Positions 20,541 to 29,635 of a DNA stretch of 51,002 nt are shown one piece after another. The stretch spans positions 1-51,002 of the forward strand of contig JAPOTF010000169.1 of NCBI GenBank assembly GCA_026709325.1, read 5' to 3'. Position numbers and translations under genes: made by a program. This DNA comes from Roseovarius sp. GTDB lineage: Bacteria > Pseudomonadota > Alphaproteobacteria > Rhodobacterales > Rhodobacteraceae. How positions within the stretch are numbered: the stretch's first letter is position 1; each line of letters starts with the position of its first letter. The notes under the pieces were generated by a model that ran no database searches, was not told where the DNA came from, and saw only the letters and a program-made list of their open reading frames with translations.

Positions 20541-21179
20541 ATGAATTTGCTTTCAATGGGATATTCGCTGCCCGCCACCCGTCCAGGTCAGATAATAGGG
20601 TTGCTGGGAGGGTCGTTTGATCCCCCACATAGCGGTCATGTGCATATCAGTCTTGAAGCCATTAAACGCTTCGGACTGGATCGGCTCTGGTGGCTCCCCA
20701 GTCCGGGAAATCCACTTAAGGAAAAAGGTCCGGCACCGCTCGATGCGCGCATTGACGCCGCCAAGGCGATTATTGATCACCCTATTGTATGCATAAGCGA
20801 CATTGAATCAAAAATCGGTACAATTTACACAGCGCAAACTCTGGAAGCGTTGCAGTCGGCCCGTCCAAATGTGCGATTTGTATGGCTCATGGGAGCAGAT
20901 AACCTCGCACAGTTTGATCAGTGGCAAAATTGGCGCGACATTATGGAAAGGGTGGGGTTGGGCGTATTGGCCAGACCTGGGCAGCGGATATCCGCGCAAC
21001 TTTCAAAGACCTCTCGCGTTTATCGGGCGGCTAGAATAAAGGGAGAAGCCAGCGGATTGCTCGGTCATATTAAGCCACCGGTCTGGTGTTTTGTCAATTT
21101 GCCGATGACGTCGATATCATCGACAATGCTGCGCAATTATGGAGCATGGCAAAATAGAGCCATTCCTGTGTCGCGTTAA
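20541..21179 (+). CDS. nadD: Nicotinate-nucleotide adenylyltransferase NadD
   Basis: Adenylates nicotinate mononucleotide with ATP in NAD biosynthesis; soluble, 212 residues. The nucleotidyltransferase motif GGSFDPPHSGHVH begins at residue 23, with the HxGH-type histidines at 30 and 33; the C-terminal SISSTMLR is the ISSTxxR motif. The WWLPSPGNPLK segment is diagnostic of NadD. A second in-frame ATG lies five codons in and may be the real start. The usual partner rsfS (ribosome silencing factor) is not the next gene here. Confidence 0.95.
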   Translation: MNLLSMGYSLPATRPGQIIGLLGGSFDPPHSGHVHISLEAIKRFGLDRLWWLPSPGNPLKEKGPAPLDARIDAAKAIIDHPIVCISDIESKIGTIYTAQTLEALQSARPNVRFVWLMGADNLAQFDQWQNWRDIMERVGLGVLARPGQRISAQLSKTSRVYRAARIKGEASGLLGHIKPPVWCFVNLPMTSISSTMLRNYGAWQNRAIPVSR

Positions 21180-21256
21180 TGGATAAATCGCTTTGGGCAA
21201 TCCCATATGAGTGCGGAAATTGGTTTGCCGACTTAAATGCGGACGGACGGTAGATT

Positions 21257-22921
21257 ATGAGCGAAAAACTTATGCACAGGCTGGCCTGGGTTGTAATGGC
21301 GATCTGCATTGCTCCAATGATTGCGGCGGTGTTTTCCGCACTTTCCGGCAATCTCGACACCTGGCGCAACGTACTGTCCACAGTTCTTCCGGGCTACACA
21401 TACACCACCATTGCACTGGTTGTGATTGTCGGTCTGTCAACCGCGGTGATTGGGACAACGACGGCATGGCTGGTCACGGTCTATCGATTTCCGGGAGCGC
21501 GATGGCTTGAAATAGCTTTGGCCCTGCCACTGGCCTTTCCCGCCTATGTGCTTGCCTATGCTTACACATATCTTCTCGATCATCCCGGTCCCGTGCAGAC
21601 ATTGCTCCGAAACGTCACGGGCCTGGATCCAAGGGAATACTGGTTTCCCGAGGTGAGGTCTCTGGGTGGCGCGGCTCTGATGCTCACCATCGTTCTCTAC
21701 CCCTATGTTTATTTGCTTGCGCGCGCATCGTTCCGCCAGCAATCAGTCAATGCGTTTCTGGTCGCGAGAACACTGGGGTATTCGCCCTTTAAGTCATTTT
21801 GTCTGGTTGGTCTGCCTATGGCTCGTCCGGCAATAGCCGGTGGAGTGTTGCTGGCGCTGATGGAAACGGTGGCGGATTTTGGCACGGTGGCTTATTTCAA
21901 TGTGCAGACTTTTGCCACCGGGATATACCAGGCCTGGTTTTCACTTGGGGATAGACCTGCTGCGGCGCAGTTGTCCGTATGTCTGCTGGCCTTTGCATTG
22001 CTGCTTGCAGGCCTTGAACGGATACAGCGGGGCCGGATGAGAACAGCCGGATATGGGGCGCGGTTTGAGATGCTTGAAAAACCTCGTCTTCGTGGTGTGG
22101 CGAGTTTTATGGCGTCCCTGGCATGCCTACTGCCTGTGCTGCTCGGTTTTATTGTTCCTGTTGCAATGCTGTCTATGATGGCCGTGGGATCTGGTCAGAA
22201 TCTGTTTTCGCCCAGATATCAGGAAATGCTCCAAAATTCATTAATGATAGCGACAGTTGCAGCCTTGTTGACGGTTGCGTCTGCCGTTCTAATCGGGTTT
22301 CTGGCAAGAACCCGCCCGACGCGTTCATCAAAATGGGTCGTGATTGGAGCCGGGCTGGGATATGCGGTTCCGGGCGGGGTTATCGCCGTGGGTTTGATTG
22401 TGCCCATGGCATCGCTTGATAATGCAATTGACGCGGTGATGGAATCACGGTTTGGGATTAATACCGGGTTGCTGATTACCGGTTCGATTTGGCTCATGGT
22501 GGCGGCTTATGTGGTAAGATTTATGGCAGCCGCGCTAAATGCCTTTGACAGCGGAATGGCCACGGTTCCGCATCAGTTTGACGCAATTGGTCGATCTCTG
22601 GGTTATCCGGGTTTTCGTCTGCTGCTGAGAGTGCATTTGCCGGTCGCCAGAGCGAGCGTTTTGACGGCGTTCCTAATTGTGTTTGTTGATGTTATGAAAG
22701 AACTGCCGGCAACGCTAATCCTGCATCCGTTTAATTTCCAGACGCTAGCCGTTCAGGCATATCGCCTTGCCAGCGATGAACGACTGGCCGAAGCGGCAGT
22801 TCCCTCGCTTGTGCTGGTCGGTTTTGGCCTAATTCCGGTATTGATATTATGCAGATCCATAGGGAGGGTGGACTCTCCCCGAAGCGCCGCGGGTCTTGGG
22901 ATCGCGATCAAATCGGGATAG
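21257..22921 (+). CDS. Iron ABC transporter permease (FbpB/SfuB type)
   Basis: Inner-membrane permease of 554 residues made of two fused permease halves, as in ferric-iron importers FbpABC/SfuABC/FutABC. About twelve hydrophobic segments are visible. The two cytoplasmic coupling loops carry the EAA-type pattern: ARTLGYSPFKSFCLVGLP near residue 170 and AIGRSLGYPGFRLLLRVHLP near residue 450. No periplasmic iron-binding protein or ATPase gene adjoins it in the window, so its partners must be elsewhere. Specificity for Fe(III) comes from family resemblance only. Confidence 0.9.
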   Translation: MSEKLMHRLAWVVMAICIAPMIAAVFSALSGNLDTWRNVLSTVLPGYTYTTIALVVIVGLSTAVIGTTTAWLVTVYRFPGARWLEIALALPLAFPAYVLAYAYTYLLDHPGPVQTLLRNVTGLDPREYWFPEVRSLGGAALMLTIVLYPYVYLLARASFRQQSVNAFLVARTLGYSPFKSFCLVGLPMARPAIAGGVLLALMETVADFGTVAYFNVQTFATGIYQAWFSLGDRPAAAQLSVCLLAFALLLAGLERIQRGRMRTAGYGARFEMLEKPRLRGVASFMASLACLLPVLLGFIVPVAMLSMMAVGSGQNLFSPRYQEMLQNSLMIATVAALLTVASAVLIGFLARTRPTRSSKWVVIGAGLGYAVPGGVIAVGLIVPMASLDNAIDAVMESRFGINTGLLITGSIWLMVAAYVVRFMAAALNAFDSGMATVPHQFDAIGRSLGYPGFRLLLRVHLPVARASVLTAFLIVFVDVMKELPATLILHPFNFQTLAVQAYRLASDERLAEAAVPSLVLVGFGLIPVLILCRSIGRVDSPRSAAGLGIAIKSG

Positions 22922-23048
22922 CAATCCACAATACTTCGCCGTTTTTACAAGGTTTTACATCGTTATTCATATAAAATGCTGGAAGTCTGCATGGCGGGAT
23001 AAATTCAATCAGTTGACTTCTTAATCAGGCAAAGCATAGTGTTATATC

Positions 23049-23594
23049 ATGAGACTGTTTTTGATTGCATTGCTCTTCGTCGGTTCCGCATATGCTGACG
23101 AATGCCCGGCACCGCCTGATTACGCGGCTAATCTGGAAGAACTGATTGCAGAAGTGCAAAAGGCAGATAATGAGGCGGTGGCAAGAGCAATCTCAAATAA
23201 AATGTGGGTGCTGTGGGCCGAAGCCCCGGATGAATATTCTCAGGAACTGCTTGATGAGGGAATGAGCCGCCGCAATGCCTCCGATTACAGCGGGGCAATC
23301 AAGGCTCTTGATGAACTCGTCAAATATTGTCCGGACTACGCAGAAGGCTACAATCAGCGGGCTTTTGTCAATTTTCTGCGCAGAGAATACAAGGCGGCCC
23401 TGCCGGATCTTGAGCGAACGCTGGAACTGTCGCCCCACCACATCGCAGCGATGGCCGGACAGGCATTGACGCTTATGGCTCTTGAGCGGACTGGAGAGGC
23501 GCTGGTTATTCTGCGTCGCGCGTTAAAGCTCAACCCCTGGTTGGGCGAACGCCATCTGCTTCCGCAACTGGAAAACATGGGAGAAGAAATATGA
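23049..23594 (+). CDS. Secreted tetratricopeptide-repeat protein
   Basis: A 181-residue protein with an N-terminal signal peptide (MRLFLIALLFVGSAYA) and probably periplasmic location. The region 75-175 consists of about three helix-turn-helix TPR units (GMSRRNASDYSGAIKALDEL, AEGYNQRAFVNFLRREYKAAL and following), ending in a leucine-rich segment. Such proteins are common in alphaproteobacteria and hold partners together; the partner is unknown. The stop overlaps the start of the YHS-domain gene (ATGA), so the two are co-translated. Confidence 0.82.
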   Translation: MRLFLIALLFVGSAYADECPAPPDYAANLEELIAEVQKADNEAVARAISNKMWVLWAEAPDEYSQELLDEGMSRRNASDYSGAIKALDELVKYCPDYAEGYNQRAFVNFLRREYKAALPDLERTLELSPHHIAAMAGQALTLMALERTGEALVILRRALKLNPWLGERHLLPQLENMGEEI

Positions 23595-24037
23595 CGCGCT
23601 ATTTACTGGTTTTTCTTGTCTTGCTGATGCCATATCCGGCATTTGCCGAAGCACCCCAGATTAACTCGGGGCATTTAAACAAAAGGGCAATCAGCGGTTA
23701 CGATGTCATCAGCTACTGGAATGACGGTAAGCCGATGCAGGGCAATGCCGATATCTCAACGGAGTATCTTGGTGCCATCTGGCTGTTTGATACAGAGAAA
23801 AACAAGGCGCAGTTTCTGGAAAAACCCGATTACTACATACCTCAATATGGCGGGTATTGCGCCTATGCGGCCAGCAGAAACGCGGTCGCCGACATAGATC
23901 CAAGTGCATGGACCATATGGAACGACAGGCTCTATCTGAATTTCAGCCCTTACATAAAGCGGAAATGGGAAGGTGACATAGACGCCAATATTGAACTGGC
24001 GGATGGATTTTGGCCCGAGCTTCTGAAGAACCGGTAG
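23591..24037 (+). CDS. Secreted YHS-domain protein
   Basis: A 148-residue protein with a signal peptide ending in PYPAFA. The mature part belongs to the YHS-domain group with GYDVISYW, the WLFDTEKNKAQFLEKPDYYIPQ stretch and the conserved GGYCAYA segment. YHS domains are thought to bind metal, often copper, through such cysteines, but the function of this stand-alone family is unknown. Translation is coupled to the TPR gene through a four-base overlap, which suggests they act together in the periplasm. Confidence 0.82.
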   Translation: MTRYLLVFLVLLMPYPAFAEAPQINSGHLNKRAISGYDVISYWNDGKPMQGNADISTEYLGAIWLFDTEKNKAQFLEKPDYYIPQYGGYCAYAASRNAVADIDPSAWTIWNDRLYLNFSPYIKRKWEGDIDANIELADGFWPELLKNR

Positions 24038-24209
24038 ATCCAAATCGCGCTTTACAATGGCGGTTTCTGATGTATTTTCCTGCTCTGAAATGTCCGTCAA
24101 TTGATTCTCGCGCATAAAGCCGTTTCCAGGCCCTTTCCTGCGAGTCATTCGGGATGACATTTTTCCTTTGTCATTCCGTTTAGTTAAATTGATAAATGGC
24201 GTTTCAAAT

Positions 24210-24548
24210 GCGGACGTGGTGGAATAGGTAGACACAACAGACTTGAGAGGTAAAATTGAGTGCTCCGGTGGAAATGCCGGATGTAGAACTGCTCAAATTC
24301 GGGGAAAGCTAAAGGTCAAATGCGAAATCATTCGCATGACCCATGCCAATCCCGAGCCAAGCCGGGCGAATTAACGGAAGGTGTAGAGACTAGACGGGCA
24401 GCATCTAAGGTCGTATTTCGGTAGGCTATGATGAAGGGATAGTCCAGACCACAAACGGCGCGATTGGCGGCGGCGGTGAAAACCGTAGAGGTAAGAAAAT
24501 CTGTCGGAGACAATCTCCGTGCGGGTTCGAGTCCCGCCGTCCGCACCA
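24210..24548 (+). tRNA. tRNA-Leu(UAA), interrupted by a group I intron
   Basis: The 5' exon 24210-24244 and 3' exon 24496-24548 join to a complete leucine tRNA. The acceptor stem GCGGACG pairs with CGTCCGC, and the anticodon stem ACAGA/TCTGT encloses the loop CTTAAAA with anticodon TAA. A long variable arm is present, and the T-arm loop TTCGAGT and an encoded CCA close the gene. The intron lies between the first and second anticodon bases (after T34). The spliced tRNA reads UUA codons. It stands alone between the YHS gene and a decayed region. Confidence 0.93.
24245..24495 (+). other. Group I self-splicing intron in tRNA-Leu(UAA)
   Basis: 251 bases, ending in the obligate G (24495), with the U at the 5' splice site (24244) able to form the U-G pair in P1: exon ACUU plus intron GA pairs with UUGAGU at about 24256-24261. 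Conserved core segments are readable. GCCAATCCCGAGCCAA (24345-24360) is the P/Q region seen in cyanobacterial and plastid trnL introns. GTGTAGAGACT (24381-24391) and AGTCC (24441-24445) form P7. It encodes no homing endonuclease. Position and core match the trnL(UAA) intron of cyanobacteria. Confidence 0.9.
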
Positions 24549-24827
24549 TTGCAAATTCAAATGTAAAATATCCCCATTAATTCAATAGACGCATAACGCT
24601 TCTGCAACCATGCATAATGGGAATGCCGCTGCAGACCGCAGGGAAGATGCCCAGATTTTAGGTTTTCAGGCATTCTCCGGTGTTGAGTGCGGCAATGAAG
24701 TAAGAGACGGAGACTTCATCCAAATGGCTTTAATCGCTTGGAGAAATTCAAATTTGAATTGAGATGCCATGTCCGTGAGAACTGGTGGGTAATCTCGAGA
24801 AACTCTCTCCAACCTCCCGCTATTGCT
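24549..24827. other. Intergenic region downstream of tRNA-Leu
   Basis: About 280 bases without a gene I can support. No repeat of the tRNA 3' end was found here, so I cannot show that the decayed frame to the right came from tRNA-targeted integration. Confidence 0.3.
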
Positions 24828-25382
24828 TCAAAGAAGTTGCGCCGGGCGCAAGGCCACTGTTCCAGGCGCTTGACTGGCGCCCGGGGCCGGGCGTGCGGCT
24901 GGTAATCCATCCTTGGCTTTGACAGAAGTTGCGTTTGCGCTCTATTCGGCATTATCCGGCAAATGGTCTTTGAGGAACGGCGCCACCCGGTTGGGCCACT
25001 CGGGATCTTGCCGTGCCGCGGCCAGTATCTGTTGGTTGGCTATCTGCCGGTTGCCTTAAATGGCCGCGGGGTACAACTCTTCCTGCATTTTCAACCCATC
25101 CTCCCGCACTCTAAATACCTGGCCCGGCTCCATACCTTCCGGCAGCGGCGCCACATGGTATATTTGGTCTTTTCCAAATTCCACCACCTGCATTTGATCC
25201 CCTCCTCCCCGGTCTGCAATGCGCCGTCGGACCCCTGCCAGATTGTTCACGGCATCCGGCGCGCGGGCCACCACTTCTTCCGGCAGTTGGCCTGCGGGCA
25301 GGCCCTGGGCCACCGGGTCAAGCCGCGCCTCTAGCGGCGCGGGCCAACCATTAAAGATCTGAATTTGCGTTCCGGGAAAGAA
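24828..25382 (-). pseudogene. GC-rich reading frame broken by two in-frame stops
   Basis: One minus-strand frame, open upstream to 25,382, reads as continuous protein: ARAPDAVNNLAGVRRRIADR, GDQMQVVEFGKDQIYHVAPL, then TAA (25056-25058), then NRQIANQQILAAARQDPEWP and VAPFLKDHLPDNAE, then TAG (24942-24944), then a proline- and alanine-rich tail to TGA (24828-24830). Composition is clearly richer in G+C than the surroundings. The text before and after the stops is equally protein-like, which suggests a recently disabled gene rather than chance. I do not recognise the family; the style resembles mobile-element proteins. Its place just behind a tRNA gene fits insertion. Confidence 0.45.
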
Positions 25383-25541
25383 TCATGTATGGTTAAATCG
25401 CTTTCTGAACATGTGAAATCTGCTTTGGCATATGAGACAATCCGGTCGCTGTCGGAAAAGCGCAGTTTGAATTTTACCGAAACATGCTTTCTGTATGGCT
25501 CAATCATAATTTGGGGCGATAACAGTGAAATCGAAACCGCA

Positions 25542-26450
25542 ATGATGCTTGAAACGAAACGGAAGCCCTATGAAATGGAATGGCCTACACTGGCACTGCT
25601 GACCATATGTTATGCAGGCTGGATGCTGGCGACAACGTGGATGGCCTCATTTTGGCTGCCACCTGCAATGTTAACCGCGACATTGCTGATTACCCTGCAT
25701 TCATCATTGACGCATGAAGCATTGCATGGACATCCCTTTAGAAGCGGCTTGCTAAACGAGGCCTGCGTGTTTCCGTGCCTGGGATTGGCGATACCCTACC
25801 GGCGCTTTCGGGACACGCATCTGGCGCATCACCACGACCCGGTGTTGACAGACCCATATGACGATCCCGAAACCAATTTCCTTGATCCAAATGTATGGAT
25901 ATTGCTGCCAAACTGGTTCAAGTGCGTTCTCCGATTTAACAATACGCTTCTCGGGCGTTTGATTTTAGGCCCTGCATTTAGTTTGTGGGCGCTGGCCCGC
26001 GATGACATTAAGGCCGTGCGGCGAAAAAATTCCAGTGTAATTCTGGCGTGGGCATTGCAGGTAATCGGGGTTGTTCCGGTAATCTTTTGGATTTACTGGT
26101 CGGCAATGCCTTTTTGGGCCTATCTAATATGCGCCTACGCCGGATTTTCAATCCTGAAGATACGCACCTTTCTTGAACATCGCGCCCATGAGCGGGCAAG
26201 TGGACGCACGGTTATAATTGACGACAGAGGACCGCTTTCCATTTTGTTTTTGAAAAACAATTTGCATGCCGTTCATCATATGCACCCTCGCGTGGCGTGG
26301 TACAGGCTGCCTGGGATGTGGCGGGAAAATCGTGAAAAATACCTGCGCCGGAATGACAGCTACTATTACAGGTCGTACTGGGAGGTGTTTCGAAAATACC
26401 TTTTCAAGGCAAAGGATCCAGTTCCGCATCCGCTCTGGCCGGTGGAGTAG
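25542..26450 (+). CDS. Membrane fatty-acid desaturase
   Basis: Di-iron integral membrane desaturase or hydroxylase, about 302 residues from the ATG at 25542; an in-frame ATG at 25365 would add 59 residues that do not look like the family and overlap the decayed frame. The three histidine boxes are present: HEALHGH, then HLAHHHD and NNLHAVHHMHP. Four hydrophobic segments lie around them. The closely spaced boxes and the C-terminal LPGMWRENREKYL suggest the bacterial CrtW/DesA-like branch acting on acyl lipids or carotenoid-like substrates; substrate unknown. An EamA transporter gene follows at 21 bases. Confidence 0.85.
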   Translation: MMLETKRKPYEMEWPTLALLTICYAGWMLATTWMASFWLPPAMLTATLLITLHSSLTHEALHGHPFRSGLLNEACVFPCLGLAIPYRRFRDTHLAHHHDPVLTDPYDDPETNFLDPNVWILLPNWFKCVLRFNNTLLGRLILGPAFSLWALARDDIKAVRRKNSSVILAWALQVIGVVPVIFWIYWSAMPFWAYLICAYAGFSILKIRTFLEHRAHERASGRTVIIDDRGPLSILFLKNNLHAVHHMHPRVAWYRLPGMWRENREKYLRRNDSYYYRSYWEVFRKYLFKAKDPVPHPLWPVE

Positions 26451-26471
26451 TATCAGTTTAGGAGTGGCCTG

Positions 26472-27377
26472 ATGTTTGAGGCTTGGGTCACGATATCCGT
26501 AATGGCGGCGTTGTTTCAAACGCTTCGGTTCATGTTGCAGAAGCTTTTGAGCATGGGGACTTTGAGTCCTGGCGGCGCAACATTTTCAAGGTTTTTCTAT
26601 TCGGCGCCATTTGTTGTGCTTGCGGCCGCTGGATACATCATTTGGCGGGGACATGGAGTCCCTGAAACGGGCGGTCTGTTCTGGCCATTCGCCCTGGTGG
26701 GCGGGCTTGCTCAAATACTTGCCACGTGGTGCGTGGTGGCGATTTTCTCGGAACGGAATTTCGCGGTGGGAATCACCTTCAAGAAAACCGAGGTTGTTCA
26801 AACCGCGCTTGCGGGATTTCTGGTATTGGGCGACAAGGTAAGCTCTTTTGGAATGGCGGCAATAATTATCGGATTGGTCGGTGTTCTGTTTCTTTCCGAC
26901 TCTCCAGGCGGGGAGGGTGCCCTGGTGAGGCGCCTAATGAACCGGTCCGCCTGTTTGGGTCTGATTTCGGGCGGGTTGTTCGCCGTTACCGCTGTCGCCT
27001 ACAGAGGCGCAACTCTTGAAGTGGCGGATGACGAGGCGTTTCTCAGAGCCATTTTTACACTGGCATGCGTTACAACCTGGCAAACAATCGCAATGACCGC
27101 ATGGCTTGGCTGGCGGGAAAAAGGCGAAATGGCCCGTGTCTGGGCGGCAAGGAAGACCGCTGTCTGGATTGGCGTGGCAAGCATCGGCGGAAGCCTCGGA
27201 TGGTTCACGGCGTTTACATTGCAAAATGCCGCCTACGTGGCCGCGGTGGGTCAGATAGAGGTGATTTTTTCAATGATTGTCTCCGTCATGTTTTTCCATG
27301 AAAAGATAAGCAGCCGGGAATATCTTGGTATTGCGCTATTATGCGCAAGCATTGTTCTGCTGATTTTGCTGGAATAA
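26472..27377 (+). CDS. EamA/DMT-family transporter
   Basis: Inner-membrane protein of 301 residues with about ten hydrophobic helices in two EamA repeats, the drug/metabolite transporter fold. The first repeat ends with FKKTEVVQTALAGFLVLGDK and the second with QIEVIFSMIVSVMFFHEKIS, the corresponding end-of-repeat motifs. Members export amino acids, nucleotides or other metabolites; the substrate cannot be deduced. It probably shares a transcript with the desaturase. Confidence 0.88.
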   Translation: MFEAWVTISVMAALFQTLRFMLQKLLSMGTLSPGGATFSRFFYSAPFVVLAAAGYIIWRGHGVPETGGLFWPFALVGGLAQILATWCVVAIFSERNFAVGITFKKTEVVQTALAGFLVLGDKVSSFGMAAIIIGLVGVLFLSDSPGGEGALVRRLMNRSACLGLISGGLFAVTAVAYRGATLEVADDEAFLRAIFTLACVTTWQTIAMTAWLGWREKGEMARVWAARKTAVWIGVASIGGSLGWFTAFTLQNAAYVAAVGQIEVIFSMIVSVMFFHEKISSREYLGIALLCASIVLLILLE

Positions 27378-27497
27378 ACGTGCCGACATTGCCAATGGAT
27401 AAGACCGTTCCTGGCCGGTTGGTGATTTTTCGGTGCGGGGCGGCGCCAGTTTTGTCAAAATCCGGCGATTTTCATGTTGCGGGTTTGATGAGCGCAA

Positions 27498-28211
27498 CTA
27501 CTCGTCCGACTTTGGTGAATATCCGCGAAGGCGAACGAACAGGCTTGCTTCATCATTGTTCTTGAAAAACGGTACTGTTTCCAGCGGAGACATGTCATCG
27601 GTCCGAGCGGCGACTTCGGCAAGAACGACTTCGGTGATGAACGGCAGATCGTAATCTCTCGCCTTGGGCAATGGTATCCATTGCAGATGGGAAAGTTCAT
27701 CACTTGCAGCGGAAAAGTCGTCCAGATCACCTGAAATATCCGATGCGTCCACCAAAAAAAAGCGAGCGTCAAACCGTCTTGGACGACCTGCAGGCGTTAT
27801 GGCGCGAAAAATAAACTGGAGCGGATGAGCAACTGGAACATGACCGGTGGCCGCAAACGCCCGCCATTCGGTTGGAGGGGGACATGTCCAGTTTCCGTGC
27901 TTGCCGAGAACCAGACCGGACTCTTCCCACAATTCCCTTATTGCCGCAACAGCGAGGGAATTTGACAAATCCTCCACGGTGTCTTCCATCAAACGGGCTT
28001 TGCAGAGAGAGTTCAAGTTTGTCGCCAGCTGTATGTTCGCGTCTTCAGAATCAATCGCACCGCCAGGGAAGACAAATTTATCTGGCATGAACGCGGCGTT
28101 GGAGCCTCTTTGACCCATAAGAACATGAGGGTCGCTTATTCGGTCGCGTAGCACGACAATCGTTGATGCGTCCCTAATGGCAGTCTTGTTTATGGCAATT
28201 TTGTCATTCAT
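27498..28211 (-). CDS. NUDIX hydrolase (NUDT19-like)
   Basis: Hydrolase of nucleoside-diphosphate-linked compounds, 237 residues. The Nudix helix AAIRELWEESGLVL is clear and supplies the REXXEE metal ligands. The FPGGAID segment is separated from it by an insert of about 40 residues, which is characteristic of the NUDT19/RP2p branch (CoA-derivative pyrophosphatases in eukaryotes). I start at the ATG at 28211 (MNDKIAIN); an upstream ATG at 28355 adds a basic stretch unlike the family. Substrate not known. Confidence 0.87.
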   Translation of the reverse strand: MNDKIAINKTAIRDASTIVVLRDRISDPHVLMGQRGSNAAFMPDKFVFPGGAIDSEDANIQLATNLNSLCKARLMEDTVEDLSNSLAVAAIRELWEESGLVLGKHGNWTCPPPTEWRAFAATGHVPVAHPLQFIFRAITPAGRPRRFDARFFLVDASDISGDLDDFSAASDELSHLQWIPLPKARDYDLPFITEVVLAEVAARTDDMSPLETVPFFKNNDEASLFVRLRGYSPKSDE

Positions 28212-28637
28212 TGATAGGCTTTCAATATAATTCCGGGATCTTCGATGCCATGCGACAGGCAATGCCGTTGGTATCACGCGTTGCTTGCGTACCCTTTGGA
28301 AGTTAGGGGGAAAGAGCGAAACATCCAATCGAAAATTCCCGCATTTGCGCAACATGTATAAATCTCTGTAATTTGCGCAATTCGTTTTTGGATTAATTTA
28401 TCTTGTGGCTGTTGCGCGATATCCACTAATGTTATCCACGATCGCGTGTTATATTGTGTAATCGCCAAAAACCCGCCAGAGAGATTATCTGGCGCCATGT
28501 TGCCGTAGCGCGGAACGAACAGGGAAAGCCGACATGGATTTTGAAAACCCGTTTCGAATTACATTTACGGTTTTTATTGTGTTCGCCAAAGACTCCATTT
28601 AACTGCAGCGACTCGGAGTGATGGCAGGATTGTTTTG
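28212..28637. other. Divergent intergenic region
   Basis: About 425 bases between the divergent NUDIX and DUF3572 genes. It should hold both promoters. The repeated TTTGCGCAA-like words at 28,344-28,352 and 28,373-28,382 are short imperfect palindromes that could bind a regulator, but this is only a suggestion. Confidence 0.35.
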
Positions 28638-28919
28638 ATGCATTCACGAGAACAAGCGGAAACACTTGCTCTGCGATGTCTTGAGTGGCTTGCGGGCAAT
28701 GATGAACTTCTTCCGGTGTTTATGGGGTCAACCGGGGTTAATGAAGATGATATGCGTGAAAGAGCGGGAGATCCGGAGTTTCTGGCTTCGATACTTGATT
28801 TTTTGCTGATGGATGACACTTGGGTGGTTGGATTTTGCGAAGATAACTCGCTTTCCTTTGATGTTCCAATGAAAGCGCGTACAGCGCTGCCAGGTGGCGG
28901 TGTGGTAAATTGGACATAG
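28638..28919 (+). CDS. DUF3572 family protein
   Basis: A 93-residue soluble protein of a family almost confined to alphaproteobacteria and with no known function. Landmarks: REQAETLALRCLEWLAGND at the N-terminus and LASILDFLLMDDTWVVGFCE in the middle. It begins at the ATG 28638, right behind a TTG in the same frame. The HAD phosphatase follows with its ATG 11 bases after this stop, so they form an operon. Confidence 0.85.
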   Translation: MHSREQAETLALRCLEWLAGNDELLPVFMGSTGVNEDDMRERAGDPEFLASILDFLLMDDTWVVGFCEDNSLSFDVPMKARTALPGGGVVNWT

Positions 28920-28930
28920 GCGAATCTTCA

Positions 28931-29635
28931 ATGAACTCGGGCAGATACAGGGTTGACGGTCTTCTCTTTGACAAGGACGGTACATTGTTTGATTTTCACG
29001 CCACCTGGAGTGCCTGGGCTTATGAGGTTATCAGGGAGCTTTCCAGTGATGAATCGTTGCTCATGGCCGATTTGGCCCGGTCAATGCACTATGATTTGGG
29101 AGAACGCCGCTTTCTCCCCGACAGTCCGGTAATAGCGGGCACTGGTCGCCAGACAGCTGAATGCGTCTGCGATGCTCTGCCTGAAAGTGAGATTGAAGAG
29201 ATTGAACGGTATCTGCTAGACACATCTCTTAATGCGCCATTGAAGCCCACCGTTGATCTGGCCTCTTATTTTAAGGCTCTGTCGGGTATGGGACTTTCAC
29301 TTGGCGTGATGACCAATGACGCTGAAGCCGCGGCAATCAGTCAACTGGATTACTTCGGGGTGTCGAAGTATTTTGATTTTATAGCCGGATTTGACAGCGG
29401 GTATGGAGCAAAACCCGAGCCGGATCCTCTACTCGCATTCGCGGAGGCGGTTGACCTGCAACCTGAAAAAGTCGCAATGGTTGGCGACAGCACCCATGAT
29501 CTTATCGCCGGTAAAGCCGCTGGAATGCAGACCATTGCCGTTCTTACGGGCGCGGCGACAGTTGAAGATCTCATGCCCTACTCTGATGTCGTGCTGTCGG
29601 ACATTGGTCATATACCTTGCTGGCTGATCGAGTGA
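28931..29635 (+). CDS. HAD-superfamily phosphatase (phosphoglycolate phosphatase-like)
   Basis: 234-residue hydrolase of the HAD superfamily. The catalytic DKDGTLFD motif is at about residues 13-20. Motif II (MTND) lies near residue 125, and the late GDSTHDLIAGKAAG provides the acidic motif IV residues. The alpha-helical cap between motifs I and II resembles the phosphoglycolate phosphatase (Gph) group, but the substrate is not fixed by the sequence. Start ATG 28931; an in-frame TTG at 28910 overlaps DUF3572. Confidence 0.88.
   Translation: MNSGRYRVDGLLFDKDGTLFDFHATWSAWAYEVIRELSSDESLLMADLARSMHYDLGERRFLPDSPVIAGTGRQTAECVCDALPESEIEEIERYLLDTSLNAPLKPTVDLASYFKALSGMGLSLGVMTNDAEAAAISQLDYFGVSKYFDFIAGFDSGYGAKPEPDPLLAFAEAVDLQPEKVAMVGDSTHDLIAGKAAGMQTIAVLTGAATVEDLMPYSDVVLSDIGHIPCWLIE

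Noticed and set aside
25056..25313. The 85-codon frame taken as a complete gene
   Set aside because: The same frame stays protein-like before its first Met and after its stop, so it is better seen as part of a longer, broken frame.
24963..25334. A 123-codon + strand gene
   Set aside because: It is the shadow of the minus-strand broken frame: histidine- and leucine-rich text typical of an antisense reading.
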